Notes: a model not told the origin generated them from the sequence alone. A stretch of DNA of 64,000 bases from CAKOSP01 sp964370545 (GCA_964370545.1 CAYJJQ010000001.1:124001-188000), one strand, 5' to 3'. Positions 40,370-49,610 are shown, counted from the first letter of the stretch. Program-made: numbers and translations.

Positions 40370-40954
40370 ATGGATAATATTATAATAGTTCTTTTAGTGT
40401 TATTAGTAATTATTGCAATTATTACTTTAATAATATATAAAAAGAAAATAGATTTAGTTAAGAAAAACTCTGCTAAATATGAAAGTTTAAAAAAATTAAA
40501 TAGTAAATATACATTTAATGAAAATGTAAAAAAACACATATTAATAAGTAATTATGTTAGAAATAAGACAGCATTATCTAAAATAAATAGAGTAGAGTTA
40601 CTTAAAAATATGTTTGAAGATAATGTTAATAATCTTGCACTGAATTTAGAATATGTTATGGAAAATGAAACTAATTTTATAGAATATGAACAAAAATATG
40701 AAAAAATCAATGATGTAACAGAACCTGAAGTTATAGCAGTTACTAATATTAAAATGAAAACATTTTTATTTTTAGAAAAAAGATTATTTAAATCTGATAA
40801 ACTAAAACCTTTAGTAACAACAGACTTAAAAATAATATCTAGTTTTAATGGCCCAGAAGATAAAAATAAATATGAAAAAAAAGAAATATATACTTATGAA
40901 GAATTAAAAAATATTTTTAAAGAAACTAAAGTAACTAATAAAGAGGGAGAATAA
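40370..40954 (+). CDS. membrane-anchored cytoplasmic protein, unknown function
   Basis: 194 residues from the ATG at 40370 behind AGGTGGT; a TGTTATAAT -10 lies upstream. One N-terminal membrane helix (NIIIVLLVLLVIIAIITLII) followed by a positively charged, helical cytoplasmic domain. No motif recognised. One base before the superoxide reductase gene, so the two form an operon; a link to oxidative stress is possible but unproven. Confidence 0.7.
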   Translation: MDNIIIVLLVLLVIIAIITLIIYKKKIDLVKKNSAKYESLKKLNSKYTFNENVKKHILISNYVRNKTALSKINRVELLKNMFEDNVNNLALNLEYVMENETNFIEYEQKYEKINDVTEPEVIAVTNIKMKTFLFLEKRLFKSDKLKPLVTTDLKIISSFNGPEDKNKYEKKEIYTYEELKNIFKETKVTNKEGE

Positions 40955-40955
40955 T

Positions 40956-41330
40956 ATGGAATTTTATATTTGTAATCATTGTAAAAATGTAGCAACAAAA
41001 GTAGTTGATGCAGGAGCTAATTTAGTATGTTGTGGAGATAATATGGAACTTCTTAATGCTAATACTGTTGATGCTGCTTTAGAAAAACATATACCTGTTT
41101 TAAATGTAGATAACAATACTCTTAATATTAAAGTTGGTTCTGTATTACATCCGATGGATTCAGATCACTATATCATGTTTATAGCGGTTGTAAAAAAAAG
41201 TGGAGCAGAATTAATCAAGTTAGCTCCTGGAGGATCTCTTGAACTTAATGTAACTAAAAATGAAAATGATATATTCATTGAAGTTTATGCTTATTGCAAT
41301 TTACATGGACTTTGGAAAACTACTGTATAG
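40956..41330 (+). CDS. dfx: desulfoferrodoxin (superoxide reductase)
   Basis: 124 residues with both iron centres. N-terminal desulforedoxin domain: YICNHCKNVA and LVCCGDNM (four Cys for centre I). The C-terminal neelaredoxin domain carries the Fe(His)4Cys ligands: EKHIPV, SVLHPMDSDHYI, and YAYCNLHGLWK. The enzyme reduces superoxide to peroxide using electrons from rubredoxin-type donors and is typical of anaerobes. A terminator overlaps its end. Confidence 0.95.
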   Translation: MEFYICNHCKNVATKVVDAGANLVCCGDNMELLNANTVDAALEKHIPVLNVDNNTLNIKVGSVLHPMDSDHYIMFIAVVKKSGAELIKLAPGGSLELNVTKNENDIFIEVYAYCNLHGLWKTTV

Positions 41331-41340
41331 TAGTTTTTTT
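41316..41340 (+). terminator. terminator after dfx
   Basis: Stem AAAACTACT-GTAT-AGTAGTTTT and T run. Confidence 0.85.
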
Positions 41341-41358
41341 ATGAATAAAAAGACATAA

Positions 41359-41388
41359 AAAAAACTAGATTACTCTAGTTATTTTTTT
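41359..41388. terminator. bidirectional hairpin, terminator of tRNA-Met
   Basis: Stem AACTAGA / TCTAGTT flanked by A run and T run; on the minus strand it follows tRNA-Met. Confidence 0.75.
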
Positions 41389-41390
41389 AT

Positions 41391-41467
41391 TGGTAGCGAC
41401 GGAGGGATTTGAACCCCCGACCTACCGGGTATGAACCGGTTGCTCTAGCCAGCTGAGCTACATCGCC
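41391..41467 (-). tRNA. tRNA-Met (CAT), elongator
   Basis: Acceptor GGCGATG/CGTCGCT with G1-U72, anticodon loop TTCATAC (CAT), D-arm AGCTCAGCTGGCTAGAGC, encoded CCA. The sequence follows elongator Met of Bacilli and not Ile2 or fMet. Confidence 0.93.
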
Positions 41468-41491
41468 ATGTCTTTTTTGAAAGACAAATAA

Positions 41492-41520
41492 ATTATAACA
41501 AAAAGATACAAAAAATGCAA
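41492..41520 (-). promoter_or_regulatory. promoter of tRNA-Met
   Basis: Minus strand TTGCAT, 17-bp spacer, TATAAT. Confidence 0.75.
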
Positions 41521-41550
41521 GTTTAATTGTTTATTAAAATGAATAATATA

Positions 41551-41579
41551 TTGACAGTGTTTTTTTAATTTGTTATTTT
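41551..41579 (+). promoter_or_regulatory. promoter of the 41597 gene
   Basis: TTGACA, 17-bp spacer, TATTTT. Confidence 0.6.
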
Positions 41580-41596
41580 TATATTAGAGGTGTATT

Positions 41597-42217
41597 ATGA
41601 AAATAAAACAAGAATATGAGGAAACAAAAAAAAGATTAGAAGAATTAAAACAGCTAGTTAGAGCAGAAGAAATAAAAAAGAAAAATCTAGAAAAAAAATT
41701 AGATATAACAAAGATCTTTAATGTTTCTCAAATCGGTAAAATACTTGCGAAACTATTAACTACAGTAAGTGAAGAAAACTATATATTTAAGACTAAAATA
41801 GGAGATGAAGAAATTTTAAAATTCGGTTATATGGATAAGTGGATCGATCATGAAAAATATGTTAGATTTTATATAGAAAAAGAAGGTTTGAATATAGATT
41901 TAACAAAACCTATTAATATGGAATTAAAGGAATCAGGAGAATTTATACTCCTTAGAAATGTTAGTTCATACCTTAATATAAATGATATGCTTAAAATTGA
42001 TTTATCGCTATTTCATACTATAACTTTTCCTATAGAAATAAATTTTATAGGAGAGTTTGTATCTAAACTAATTGATTTTAGAATAGAAAATGATTTAATT
42101 GATATAACAATAGAAGATATGGAACAGTATTTAAATGAATATTTAAGTGTTAATAGAAAATCTTTAGTTGAACATTATAAAATGCATAAACCTAGAGTAG
42201 TATATATAAAAAAGTAA
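41597..42217 (+). CDS. coiled-coil protein, unknown function
   Basis: 206 residues. The first 35 residues are a charged coiled coil (EETKKRLEELKQLVRAEEIK). The rest is a mixed alpha/beta domain with no known motif, ending in the basic KMHKPRVVYIKK. No signal or membrane segment. Monocistronic between a tRNA and a convergent gene. Confidence 0.65.
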   Translation: MKIKQEYEETKKRLEELKQLVRAEEIKKKNLEKKLDITKIFNVSQIGKILAKLLTTVSEENYIFKTKIGDEEILKFGYMDKWIDHEKYVRFYIEKEGLNIDLTKPINMELKESGEFILLRNVSSYLNINDMLKIDLSLFHTITFPIEINFIGEFVSKLIDFRIENDLIDITIEDMEQYLNEYLSVNRKSLVEHYKMHKPRVVYIKK

Positions 42218-42240
42218 TGTATTTTTCACATTACTTTTTT
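42211..42240. terminator. bidirectional terminator
   Basis: Stem AAAGTAATGT / ACATTACTTT with 7-base loop between convergent genes; overlaps both 3' ends. Confidence 0.8.
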
Positions 42241-42668
42241 ATATTAGTTTCATAATCATCATAATTAAGATTATCACTTACAACTTTAATACTAGTTACA
42301 TTTTTAAATCCTAAGGCCATGATATAAGCAAGTTCCATGTCAAATACTACAGGAGTATTGATTTTTGTTTCAAGAACAAAATCATTTGATGTAAGACATA
42401 AAATATCTCCTCCGGGTAAATCATAAATGGGTTCATCATATTCAACGTTAGGATGATAAAGTTTAACTCTATCTATTTTTACAACTTCACCTATAGGTAT
42501 ATTATTGCTTCCTACATAGCCCAAATTTAATATAGGAGTATCCTTATCCAAATCTTTTAGTTTTTCTATAACATTTAATCCACCAACTCCAGTAAGTATC
42601 ACTTCGTCATTACTTGTATTAAATTTTTCTGCGAGCGTTAATTCTTCATTTGTAGCAATCACTATCAT
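42231..42668 (-). CDS. short MTA/SAH-nucleosidase-like (phosphorylase superfamily) protein
   Basis: 145 residues from the ATG at 42668, which follows GAAGGAAG. It keeps two parts of the purine nucleoside phosphorylase/MTAN fold: ILNLGYVGSNNIPIGEVVKID and the ribose-binding VVFDMELAYIMALGFKNV followed by IKVVSDNLNYDD (Glu in DMEL and Asp in SDN are the usual active-site residues). It is about 80 residues shorter than MTAN, missing part of the N-terminal half (the segment before the GVGG loop is short). Related small forms exist in gut Firmicutes; activity uncertain. Confidence 0.72.
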   Translation of the reverse strand: MIVIATNEELTLAEKFNTSNDEVILTGVGGLNVIEKLKDLDKDTPILNLGYVGSNNIPIGEVVKIDRVKLYHPNVEYDEPIYDLPGGDILCLTSNDFVLETKINTPVVFDMELAYIMALGFKNVTSIKVVSDNLNYDDYETNIKK

Positions 42669-42700
42669 ATTATTCACTTCCTTCAAAATAATTATATCAT
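42665..42700 (-). promoter_or_regulatory. leader of nucleosidase-like gene (ribosome site deciding start)
   Basis: GAAGGAAG lies eight bases before the ATG at 42668; a TTG at 42686 would start before it. A TATAAT-like box (TGATATAAT) precedes on the minus strand. Confidence 0.5.
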
Positions 42701-42792
42701 AATATAAAATAACTGTATAAATGTTTTAAATTTAACAGTTTTTATTTAACTAATAAACATAATGTGCTATAATTTTTATATGGAGTGATAAA

Positions 42793-43521
42793 ATGGAAAA
42801 GAGAAACAAAATATTTTTAGGAATTACTATTACAGTAACTATATTAATTGTTATTTTATGTATATTTGCAATTATTCAATACAAAAATGATGAAGCAAAT
42901 AAGGTTGTAAATGAGATTTCTAAATTTGCAGAAGAATACGAAGGATATAATGGTATGGGCAAAGGTGATAATATCCATGTTGACTTAGATATTAATGATA
43001 ATGCTACTGTTGTATATAAAGAAATCGATGAGGTAGTTGAGTTAGCAGAATCAGAAGACGTTTTACTTTATTTTGGATTTGCAAACTGTCAGTGGTGTAG
43101 AAGTATGATTCCTTCACTATTAAATTCATCTGAAAAAACTGGTGGAACTATTTATTATATTGATATAGAAGAAATAAGAGATCTATATGCTTATGAAGAT
43201 GGTGAAGTAGTACTAAAAGAAGAAGGCGCAGAAGGATATAGTGAAACTGTTGAACTTCTTAAAGATGTACTTGATAACTATGTGGTAAGAGATGAAGATG
43301 GAGAAGAATATGATACTGGAACATATAGAATATATGCTCCAACAGTAGTTGCTATTAAAGATGGTAAACCAGTAGCTTCTCATATAGGAACTTTTGAAGG
43401 TATAGAAGATCCATATATCGTATTAACTGAAGATCAATCTGAAGAACTACAAAATATATATGATGATATGTTTGGAAAAATCATGAATGTGAACTGCGAA
43501 TCTAGCGATGAACTTTGCTAG
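42793..43521 (+). CDS. membrane-anchored thioredoxin-fold protein
   Basis: 242 residues. One N-terminal membrane helix (about 6-30), then a thioredoxin-like domain outside the membrane. It has FGFANCQWCRSMIPSLL near residue 100 (CxxC active site) and the cis-Pro segment YAPTVVAIKDGKPV near 190. The acidic insertion between them is longer than in standard thioredoxins. A C-terminal pair of Cys (VNCESSDELC) may form its own disulphide. Likely a thiol-disulphide oxidoreductase or bacteriocin-type accessory protein; the exact role is unknown. TGCTATAAT promoter element upstream at 42765-42773. Confidence 0.85.
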   Translation: MEKRNKIFLGITITVTILIVILCIFAIIQYKNDEANKVVNEISKFAEEYEGYNGMGKGDNIHVDLDINDNATVVYKEIDEVVELAESEDVLLYFGFANCQWCRSMIPSLLNSSEKTGGTIYYIDIEEIRDLYAYEDGEVVLKEEGAEGYSETVELLKDVLDNYVVRDEDGEEYDTGTYRIYAPTVVAIKDGKPVASHIGTFEGIEDPYIVLTEDQSEELQNIYDDMFGKIMNVNCESSDELC

Positions 43522-43583
43522 GTTTTTTCTTGTTATATTTATAAAACTAGTGTATAATTTTAAATAGAATAAAGGATGTAATT

Positions 43584-44495
43584 ATGGGAAAAAGAAAAAA
43601 AGAAAAAGTAGTTATAAATAATCAAGAATTGACACCTACAGTTTTAGGAGAACTTTCTGTAAATAAAAAAACAAGTATTATTCCATTAATAATTATTTTT
43701 GTTTTATTAATTACTTTTACTATTTTCTTGCCTGATATAGTAGCGTATATTGAAAATGAAAAAGAATCAACAACTGTTACACCTGGGTCGAATAATACTA
43801 TAGTAACACCTCCAATAGAAGAAACAAATAAATATATTATAGAATCCGGAATGGAAATAGAGTTAGATGATATAAAACTAAGTGATTTTTTACATGTAGA
43901 TAATATATTATCATTTAAGTTAACAAATATAAGTACTGAATCTTTAGTTATGAATAATACTAATTATTTTTTAGAAATATATAGTGATAAAGATGTTATA
44001 TTAGATAAAATAATTATAGAAAATCTAGATTTGGAAAGTGGAGAATCATTAGATTATTCTAAAAATGTTGATGCTGATATTAGTTATCTGAAATTTAGTT
44101 ATATTAAAAGTAGTGATTATCCTGAATTTACTTTAGATTATTCAAGCGGTATAGCAACACTAACATGTCAAAAAGATTTACTGAACTTAGTTTATAGTTT
44201 TGAAGAAACTGGATTAGTTAGTTTGAATGAGAGTATTTCTTTAGAATCAACCAATACTGATTTTAATGATTATTATAACTATTATACAGAAAAAAGAAAT
44301 AGTTATTTAAATGCAACTGGAGTAACAGTTACATTTAATTCTCTTATTTCTAGATTTGAATATATTGCAACTTATGACTTAAAGTTATATAATAACAATA
44401 CAAATGCGTTAGAAGAGAATTACTTTTATGGAAAATTGACTCAAGAAAATGTTGTTAAATATGAAAATGAGGCTCGAGGATTTATTTGTAGTTAG
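43584..44495 (+). CDS. single-pass membrane protein with extracytoplasmic domain, unknown function
   Basis: 303 residues: a basic N-terminal cytoplasmic part, one membrane helix (SIIPLIIIFVLLITFTIFL), then a Thr/Pro linker (TTVTPGSNNTIVTPP) and an Asn/Ser-rich beta domain that ends in Cys-Ser. No family recognised. Eight bases before scpA, so it belongs to the scpA-scpB transcript. Confidence 0.7.
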   Translation: MGKRKKEKVVINNQELTPTVLGELSVNKKTSIIPLIIIFVLLITFTIFLPDIVAYIENEKESTTVTPGSNNTIVTPPIEETNKYIIESGMEIELDDIKLSDFLHVDNILSFKLTNISTESLVMNNTNYFLEIYSDKDVILDKIIIENLDLESGESLDYSKNVDADISYLKFSYIKSSDYPEFTLDYSSGIATLTCQKDLLNLVYSFEETGLVSLNESISLESTNTDFNDYYNYYTEKRNSYLNATGVTVTFNSLISRFEYIATYDLKLYNNNTNALEENYFYGKLTQENVVKYENEARGFICS

Positions 44496-44503
44496 GAGTA
44501 TTT

Positions 44504-45211
44504 ATGAATTTTACAATTAATGATTTTGAAGGACCATTAGATTTATTATTACATTTTGTAAAAACAGCTAAAATGGATATCTATCAAATTGATGTTAAAG
44601 TAATTATTGATGAATATTTAAAGTTTATAAATTTAACCGATAAAAGTGATTTAGATAATGCTAGTGAGTATTTGGTTATGGCAGCTGAGTTAATACATCT
44701 AAAAAGTAGATTATTAATAAATGAGAAAATAACAGATGAAGAAACTGAGTATGAAATTAATTCAGAAGAAGATTTAAAAAATAAATTAATTGAATATGAA
44801 AAATATAAAAATATATGTAATGAGTTTAGAATATACGAAGAAAATAGAAAAGACTTTTTTACTAAAGTACCTGAGAATTTAAAAGAATATGCAGTGGAAA
44901 ATAACAACACTCTTGAAGTTTCTTTAGATGATTTAGTTAGTGCTTTCTTGGACTTGAAAAAAAGAGAAAGTGATCAGAAACCTATTAATACTAGAATTAC
45001 AAAAAAAGAACTAAGTGTAGAAGATAAAGTTAAATATATTAAAACTGTAATAAAAAAAGGAACTAAAGTTAATTTTTTTGATTTATTTGAAAGAAATACA
45101 ACTGAAGAATTGATTGTTACTTTTTTATCAATTTTAAATTTATGTAAAGATAATATTATTGATATTACACAAGATAAAAATTTAGGTAATATTTATATAG
45201 AAGGAAAATAA
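44504..45211 (+). CDS. scpA: segregation and condensation protein A
   Basis: 235 residues. The kleisin N-terminus FEGPLDLLLHFVKTAKMDIYQI binds SMC. It is followed by YLVMAAELIHLKSRLLI and a C-terminal winged helix (FFDLFERNTTEELIVTFLSILNLCK). ScpA bridges the SMC heads with ScpB in chromosome condensation. One base before scpB. No smc gene in the window. Confidence 0.95.
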   Translation: MNFTINDFEGPLDLLLHFVKTAKMDIYQIDVKVIIDEYLKFINLTDKSDLDNASEYLVMAAELIHLKSRLLINEKITDEETEYEINSEEDLKNKLIEYEKYKNICNEFRIYEENRKDFFTKVPENLKEYAVENNNTLEVSLDDLVSAFLDLKKRESDQKPINTRITKKELSVEDKVKYIKTVIKKGTKVNFFDLFERNTTEELIVTFLSILNLCKDNIIDITQDKNLGNIYIEGK

Positions 45212-45212
45212 A

Positions 45213-45773
45213 ATGAATAAACTAGCAATTTTAGAGGGATTATTATTTGCAGTAGGTGATGAAGGTTTAACGCTGGATGACATTAGCAAAATAATTGAAA
45301 TAAATAATGATGAAGCAAAAGAACTTTTAAAACAGTTAAGAGAAGTATATGATGATGAAAAAAGAGGGATTAGAATATCTTTCTTAGGTGAAAGCTTTAA
45401 ATTAACTACTAAAAAAGAACATAAAGAATATTATCAAATGTTAATTCAAAGTAATAAAGCTGATGTGCTGAGTACAGCAGCATTAGAAACATTAGCAATT
45501 ATCGCTTATAATCAACCTATAACAAGAATAGAGATAAATGAATATAGAGGAATTGAAAGTTCACATATTATAAGAAAATTAGTAGCAAGAGATTTAGTAA
45601 AAGTATCAGGTAAATCTGATCTACCGGGTAGTCCTAACTTATATAAAACTACAAGTGAATTTCTAGATTATTTTGGTCTAGCATCACTAAGTGATTTACC
45701 AGAAATTAATTTAGAATCTAAAGATTTTGATGATGAAAAAGAATTATTCACATCTACTTATAAAGAGTTATAA
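45213..45773 (+). CDS. scpB: segregation and condensation protein B
   Basis: 186 residues with two winged-helix domains: LAILEGLLFAVGDEGLTLDDI, then LSTAALETLAIIAYNQPITR and IRKLVARDLVKVSGKSDLPGSPNLYKT. It dimerises and binds ScpA. The last six bases overlap the convergent membrane protein gene. Confidence 0.95.
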   Translation: MNKLAILEGLLFAVGDEGLTLDDISKIIEINNDEAKELLKQLREVYDDEKRGIRISFLGESFKLTTKKEHKEYYQMLIQSNKADVLSTAALETLAIIAYNQPITRIEINEYRGIESSHIIRKLVARDLVKVSGKSDLPGSPNLYKTTSEFLDYFGLASLSDLPEINLESKDFDDEKELFTSTYKEL

Positions 45774-46139
45774 AACTGGAGGGTTATCAGAGTCTAAATT
45801 ACCTTGTATAAAATAGTAAAATACTAATATGAAACCAACAAGAATTAAACAACTACCAAATAATCTAATAAGTTCATTAGAAGAATCTTCACCAGATTCT
45901 TTTTTTTCTATATAAAATTTATAATTTCTAGTAACGATAACTAAATATACTATGAATGAAAATACTAAGCCCCAGAAAAATATTTTTTCTGCAGTGTTTA
46001 CTAAATTCTCATCTTCTGTAATAATTCCTTTTTTTAATATCTCATCGCCGACTATATTTCCTAAACCAATTACAATAAATATAATAGATAATAATCTTTC
46101 TGTATTTATGCTATTGATTTGTTCATTTAACTCATCCAT
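45768..46139 (-). CDS. three-helix membrane protein, unknown function
   Basis: 123 residues. Three probable membrane helices (about 15-33, 52-70 and 91-112) with an acidic N-terminus. The ribosome site is weak. Its 3' end overlaps scpB by six bases. It resembles small uncharacterised membrane proteins of Firmicutes; no family known. Confidence 0.6.
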   Translation of the reverse strand: MDELNEQINSINTERLLSIIFIVIGLGNIVGDEILKKGIITEDENLVNTAEKIFFWGLVFSFIVYLVIVTRNYKFYIEKKESGEDSSNELIRLFGSCLILVGFILVFYYFIQGNLDSDNPPVL

Positions 46140-46277
46140 ATAAATTTATATGATTATTAATGTAATTAAAGTCTTTTAATATAAATTAATATTTAATACT
46201 TTACATAATATTATAATAAATGTTATTATATAAGTGCAGATATATAGTGATATATATATGAAAGGAAGAGGTTTGAG

Positions 46278-46991
46278 ATGGCAAAATTTTGTACGAGTTG
46301 CGGAAAAGAATTAATGGAAGGAAAAGCTTGTAGTTGTGGTGGAGCAAAAGAAACTCCAGTTACAAAAACAGCATCAACAGGGAATATTGGAAAAGATTTA
46401 GTTGAAATTGCAAAAGGAATGTTAATTGCACCAATAGCAACAGCTAAAAAATATTCAAGTGAAAAAAATGTTAATATTGGTTATATTTTACTTGCTATTG
46501 CTCTAGTGGCGCCAGCGTTATTTGTAATAGCTTTAACTAATGAATTACAAGGGGCATTTGCTTCAATTATGTTATTAATGGGTGGAGACATAGGCGATGT
46601 GTTTTCAGCTGTAGAAGTTGATTATTTTGAAGTATTTATTTATTCTGTATTAAGTGCTGCAGCAGTTTATGGATCTATATTACTAGGTAAACTTATCATA
46701 GTAAATAAAGTTATGAAAACTGAAGTATCAATTAAAAAACATATAACAAATATTGGTGTAGCATCAGTTGTTAATTCAATTGCATGGTTATTATCAACAT
46801 TATTATTATTTATTTTTGCTGATATTATTGCTGCTGTTATTTTATTAGCAGGTATTATGTTTATTGTAACACTTTACAATATTTACTTAACAAATGAAAA
46901 AGTAGATGAAAATAAATTCCCGTTAATGACTACTGCTATTTACGCTATTGTATTTGTTGTATTATACATTTTAATTCAAATAGCTATGTAA
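46278..46991 (+). CDS. zinc-ribbon membrane protein (Yip1-like)
   Basis: 237 residues. N-terminal zinc ribbon FCTSCGKELMEGKACSCGG with four Cys, a linker, then about five or six membrane helices (IGYILLAIALVAPALFVI ... IYAIVFVVLYILIQI). This layout matches zinc-ribbon/YIP1-type proteins common in gut Firmicutes, function unknown. GAAAGGAAGAGG ribosome region. It is followed by a terminator. Confidence 0.78.
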   Translation: MAKFCTSCGKELMEGKACSCGGAKETPVTKTASTGNIGKDLVEIAKGMLIAPIATAKKYSSEKNVNIGYILLAIALVAPALFVIALTNELQGAFASIMLLMGGDIGDVFSAVEVDYFEVFIYSVLSAAAVYGSILLGKLIIVNKVMKTEVSIKKHITNIGVASVVNSIAWLLSTLLLFIFADIIAAVILLAGIMFIVTLYNIYLTNEKVDENKFPLMTTAIYAIVFVVLYILIQIAM

Positions 46992-47014
46992 AAAAGACTC
47001 TTGTCTTTTTTTTT
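46991..47014 (+). terminator. terminator after zinc-ribbon gene
   Basis: Stem AAAAAGAC-TCTT-GTCTTTTT and T run. Confidence 0.85.
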
Positions 47015-47072
47015 GTCTAATAATATATATTTATAGTAAAGAAAAATATAATATGATATAATTTATATAGAT

Positions 47073-47159
47073 GCGAAAGTGGCGGAAGTGGTAGACGCGA
47101 AGGTCTCAAACACCTTTGTTAGTAATAACGTGTGGGTTCAAGTCCCATCTTTCGCACCA
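47073..47159 (+). tRNA. tRNA-Leu (CAA)
   Basis: 87 bases, class II variable arm, acceptor GCGAAAG/CTTTCGC, anticodon loop CTCAAAC (CAA), encoded CCA. A TGATATAAT -10 lies 10 bases upstream. Confidence 0.97.
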
Positions 47160-47176
47160 TTTAATTTGGAGGTAAT

Positions 47177-47653
47177 ATGGAAAATAAAATAATAGAGTTT
47201 CCTAAGTTTGAAAAAATAACTAACGATTATATACCGGTTACTAGAGAAGATATTAACGAGGTTATACTATCAAATATTGATGCTATGAATGAAGTATCAG
47301 TTATAAAATATAAATTAGATGAAGATCAATTAATGTTAGTATTTGATATAATATATAATCTATTAGAAAATACAAGAAAAGAAGATTTATATTATGAAAT
47401 ATTAATAAATTTAAAAGATGCTTGTGAAAATGAAGCGGCGCTTAATTCAATAGGATATGTTGATACTAGAGTGCTTACAAATAATCTGCATTGTTTAGGT
47501 AAAACAGGTGTATCTGATGAAGTAATAAAACAAATAAGAAGCTTAATAATTACACAATTAAATGCTATGGCAGATAATGTTGTAGAATTTGAAGAAGAAA
47601 AACCAGTAGTGGATAACATTCTTAATTTTGAAGATAATAGGAGAAATAAATAA
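47177..47653 (+). CDS. conserved-looking soluble protein, unknown function
   Basis: 158 residues, acidic, starting MENKIIEFPKFEKI behind a TTGGAGGTAAT ribosome site. It is helical with no recognised motif; the N-terminal IIEFP followed by a long helix recalls small regulatory proteins. Two bases before popT, so in its operon. Confidence 0.65.
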   Translation: MENKIIEFPKFEKITNDYIPVTREDINEVILSNIDAMNEVSVIKYKLDEDQLMLVFDIIYNLLENTRKEDLYYEILINLKDACENEAALNSIGYVDTRVLTNNLHCLGKTGVSDEVIKQIRSLIITQLNAMADNVVEFEEEKPVVDNILNFEDNRRNK

Positions 47654-47655
47654 AT

Positions 47656-48510
47656 ATGAAAGATAAACTAAGTTTAATTATAAAAGGCTTTCTTATTGGA
47701 ACAGCTAATATAATACCAGGTTTAAGTGGTGGTACTTTAATGGTATTCTTAGGGGTATTTGAAGATATAATAAATATTATAAGTGACTTTTATAAAAATA
47801 TAAAAAAGAATATAATATTTATTGCTATGTTAGGTATTGGAGTATTATTATCTTTTATATTCATGACCAGAGCAATAAACTTTAGTTTAGACAATTATAG
47901 ATTACCAACAATTCTTTTATTCTTAGGTTTAATTATAGGAGGGCTTCCTAAATTAGTAGAACCAATAAAAGGAAAAAGTAATAAATTTGGTAATATTATT
48001 TGGTTTTTAATAACATTTGCATTTGTTATAATCTTATCTTTTATTAATACAGGATTAACAGAAGTCAGTTTTATTGATATGAATATTTTAGAATATGGTT
48101 TATTATTCTTAGCTGGAGTAGTTGCTTCTGCTGCAATGGTTATACCAGGTTTAAGTGGTTCTTTAATCTTACTTTTACTAGGATATCATCAACCTATATT
48201 AACTGTAATAGAAGAAATAACGGTATTTGAAAATGTATCAACAAATTTATCTGTTTTAGTAACCTTTGGTTTAGGAATATTAATTGGATTATTTTTAATT
48301 GCTAGAGTTATTAAATTCTTATTAAAAAAATATAAAGTTAAAACATATTTTGGTATTATAGGATTCGTTATAGCATCATTAATATCATTATTTATAACAG
48401 GATATAATGATGGATATATATTTAGTGCAGGACATATAATAACGGCTATAGCGCTATTTATTATAGGTGTTGTTCTTACATATGTAATAAGTAAAAAAGC
48501 AAGCGAATAG
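47656..48510 (+). CDS. popT: DUF368 membrane protein, undecaprenyl-phosphate translocase (PopT family)
   Basis: 284 residues, about eight membrane helices. Both copies of the family signature are visible: ANIIPGLSGGTLMVFLGVFE near residue 18 and VIPGLSGSLILLLLGYHQP near 163. DUF368 proteins (PopT) have been shown to return undecaprenyl phosphate to the inner leaflet of the membrane. With UppP at 3900 this gives a carrier-recycling pathway. A small hairpin follows. Confidence 0.93.
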   Translation: MKDKLSLIIKGFLIGTANIIPGLSGGTLMVFLGVFEDIINIISDFYKNIKKNIIFIAMLGIGVLLSFIFMTRAINFSLDNYRLPTILLFLGLIIGGLPKLVEPIKGKSNKFGNIIWFLITFAFVIILSFINTGLTEVSFIDMNILEYGLLFLAGVVASAAMVIPGLSGSLILLLLGYHQPILTVIEEITVFENVSTNLSVLVTFGLGILIGLFLIARVIKFLLKKYKVKTYFGIIGFVIASLISLFITGYNDGYIFSAGHIITAIALFIIGVVLTYVISKKASE

Positions 48511-48521
48511 TTTGCTTTTTA
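48495..48521 (+). terminator. weak terminator hairpin after popT
   Basis: Stem AAAAGCAA / TTGCTTTT overlapping the stop; short T tail, so read-through into cca is likely. Confidence 0.5.
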
Positions 48522-48536
48522 AAAGTGGAGGTAATT

Positions 48537-49610
48537 TTGGATAAAGAAATTAAGATGATACTTCAAACTATTATTAATGAAGGTTTTGAAGCTTATATAG
48601 TTGGTGGTTATGTAAGAGATTATTTAATGGGTAATCAATCATATGATGTAGATATATGTACTAATGCATTACCTAAAGATATACATAATTTATTTAAGCA
48701 AGGAAATCAAAATAAATATGGGGGAATTGATTTAAAGATTAAAAAATATAGTATAGATATTACTACTTATAGAGAAGAAATAAAATATACAGATAGAAAA
48801 TTAGTAAAACATAAATATATAAATAGTTTAATAGAAGATTTAAAAAGAAGAGATTATACTATTAATACTTTATGCATGAATGTTGATGGTAAAATAATAG
48901 ATTTACTAGATGGAAAAAAAGAAATAGAAAATAAAGAAATAAGAATAGTGGGTAATGCAGATATTAAATTTAATGAAGATCCTCTAAGAATATTGAGGGG
49001 AATTAGATTTGCAACAATACTAGGGTTTAACATAGAAAGTACTTTAAATGAAGCAATAATTAAAAATGCTGGATTAGTTAAGTATATTTCAATAACTAAA
49101 GTTAGAAGTGAATTAAATAAAATATTATTAAGTAAAAATTATGAAATAGGATTACAACTTTTAAAAAAGTATGAAATAAATAAACATCTTAATCTAGAGT
49201 ATAAAGAAATTAAATATAGTTCTGATTTATTAGTTATGTGGAGTCAAATAAAATGTAATGAGAAGTTATTTACAAAAAATGAATTAAAGAATATAATAGA
49301 TTTACGTGCAATTCTAGAAAATAAAATTATTGATTATAAGGTTATTTATAAATATGGTTTATATATGAGTATGGCAGCAGGAGAAATACTAGGATATAGT
49401 AAAAAAGATATTGATGAAATGTATAAAAATATGCAAATAAATGATATTAAACCGCTTGCTTTATCATCATTAGAAATAATAACTATTTTAAAAGTACCTC
49501 CGGGAGCTATTATAAAAAAAATAAAAGAAGAAATAATTAATTTAGTACTAGAAAATAAATTAAATAATAATAAAGAAGAAATAATAAAATATTTAAAAGA
49601 AAGAAAGTGA
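48537..49610 (+). CDS. cca: CCA tRNA nucleotidyltransferase / poly(A) polymerase family
   Basis: 357 residues from the TTG at 48537, five bases after GGAGGT (the open frame begins at 48525). The nucleotidyltransferase head is clear: AYIVGGYVRDYLMGNQSYDVDICTNA (GGxVRD and DxD), DLKRRDYTINTLCMN and NEDPLRILRGIRFA. It adds or repairs the CCA end of tRNAs, although all tRNAs here encode CCA. It overlaps dnaD by four bases. Confidence 0.93.
   Translation: MDKEIKMILQTIINEGFEAYIVGGYVRDYLMGNQSYDVDICTNALPKDIHNLFKQGNQNKYGGIDLKIKKYSIDITTYREEIKYTDRKLVKHKYINSLIEDLKRRDYTINTLCMNVDGKIIDLLDGKKEIENKEIRIVGNADIKFNEDPLRILRGIRFATILGFNIESTLNEAIIKNAGLVKYISITKVRSELNKILLSKNYEIGLQLLKKYEINKHLNLEYKEIKYSSDLLVMWSQIKCNEKLFTKNELKNIIDLRAILENKIIDYKVIYKYGLYMSMAAGEILGYSKKDIDEMYKNMQINDIKPLALSSLEIITILKVPPGAIIKKIKEEIINLVLENKLNNNKEEIIKYLKERK

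Noticed and set aside
44584..44910. Minus-strand ORF opposite scpA
   Set aside because: Shadow of scpA; hydrophobic reading of an AT-rich antisense strand.
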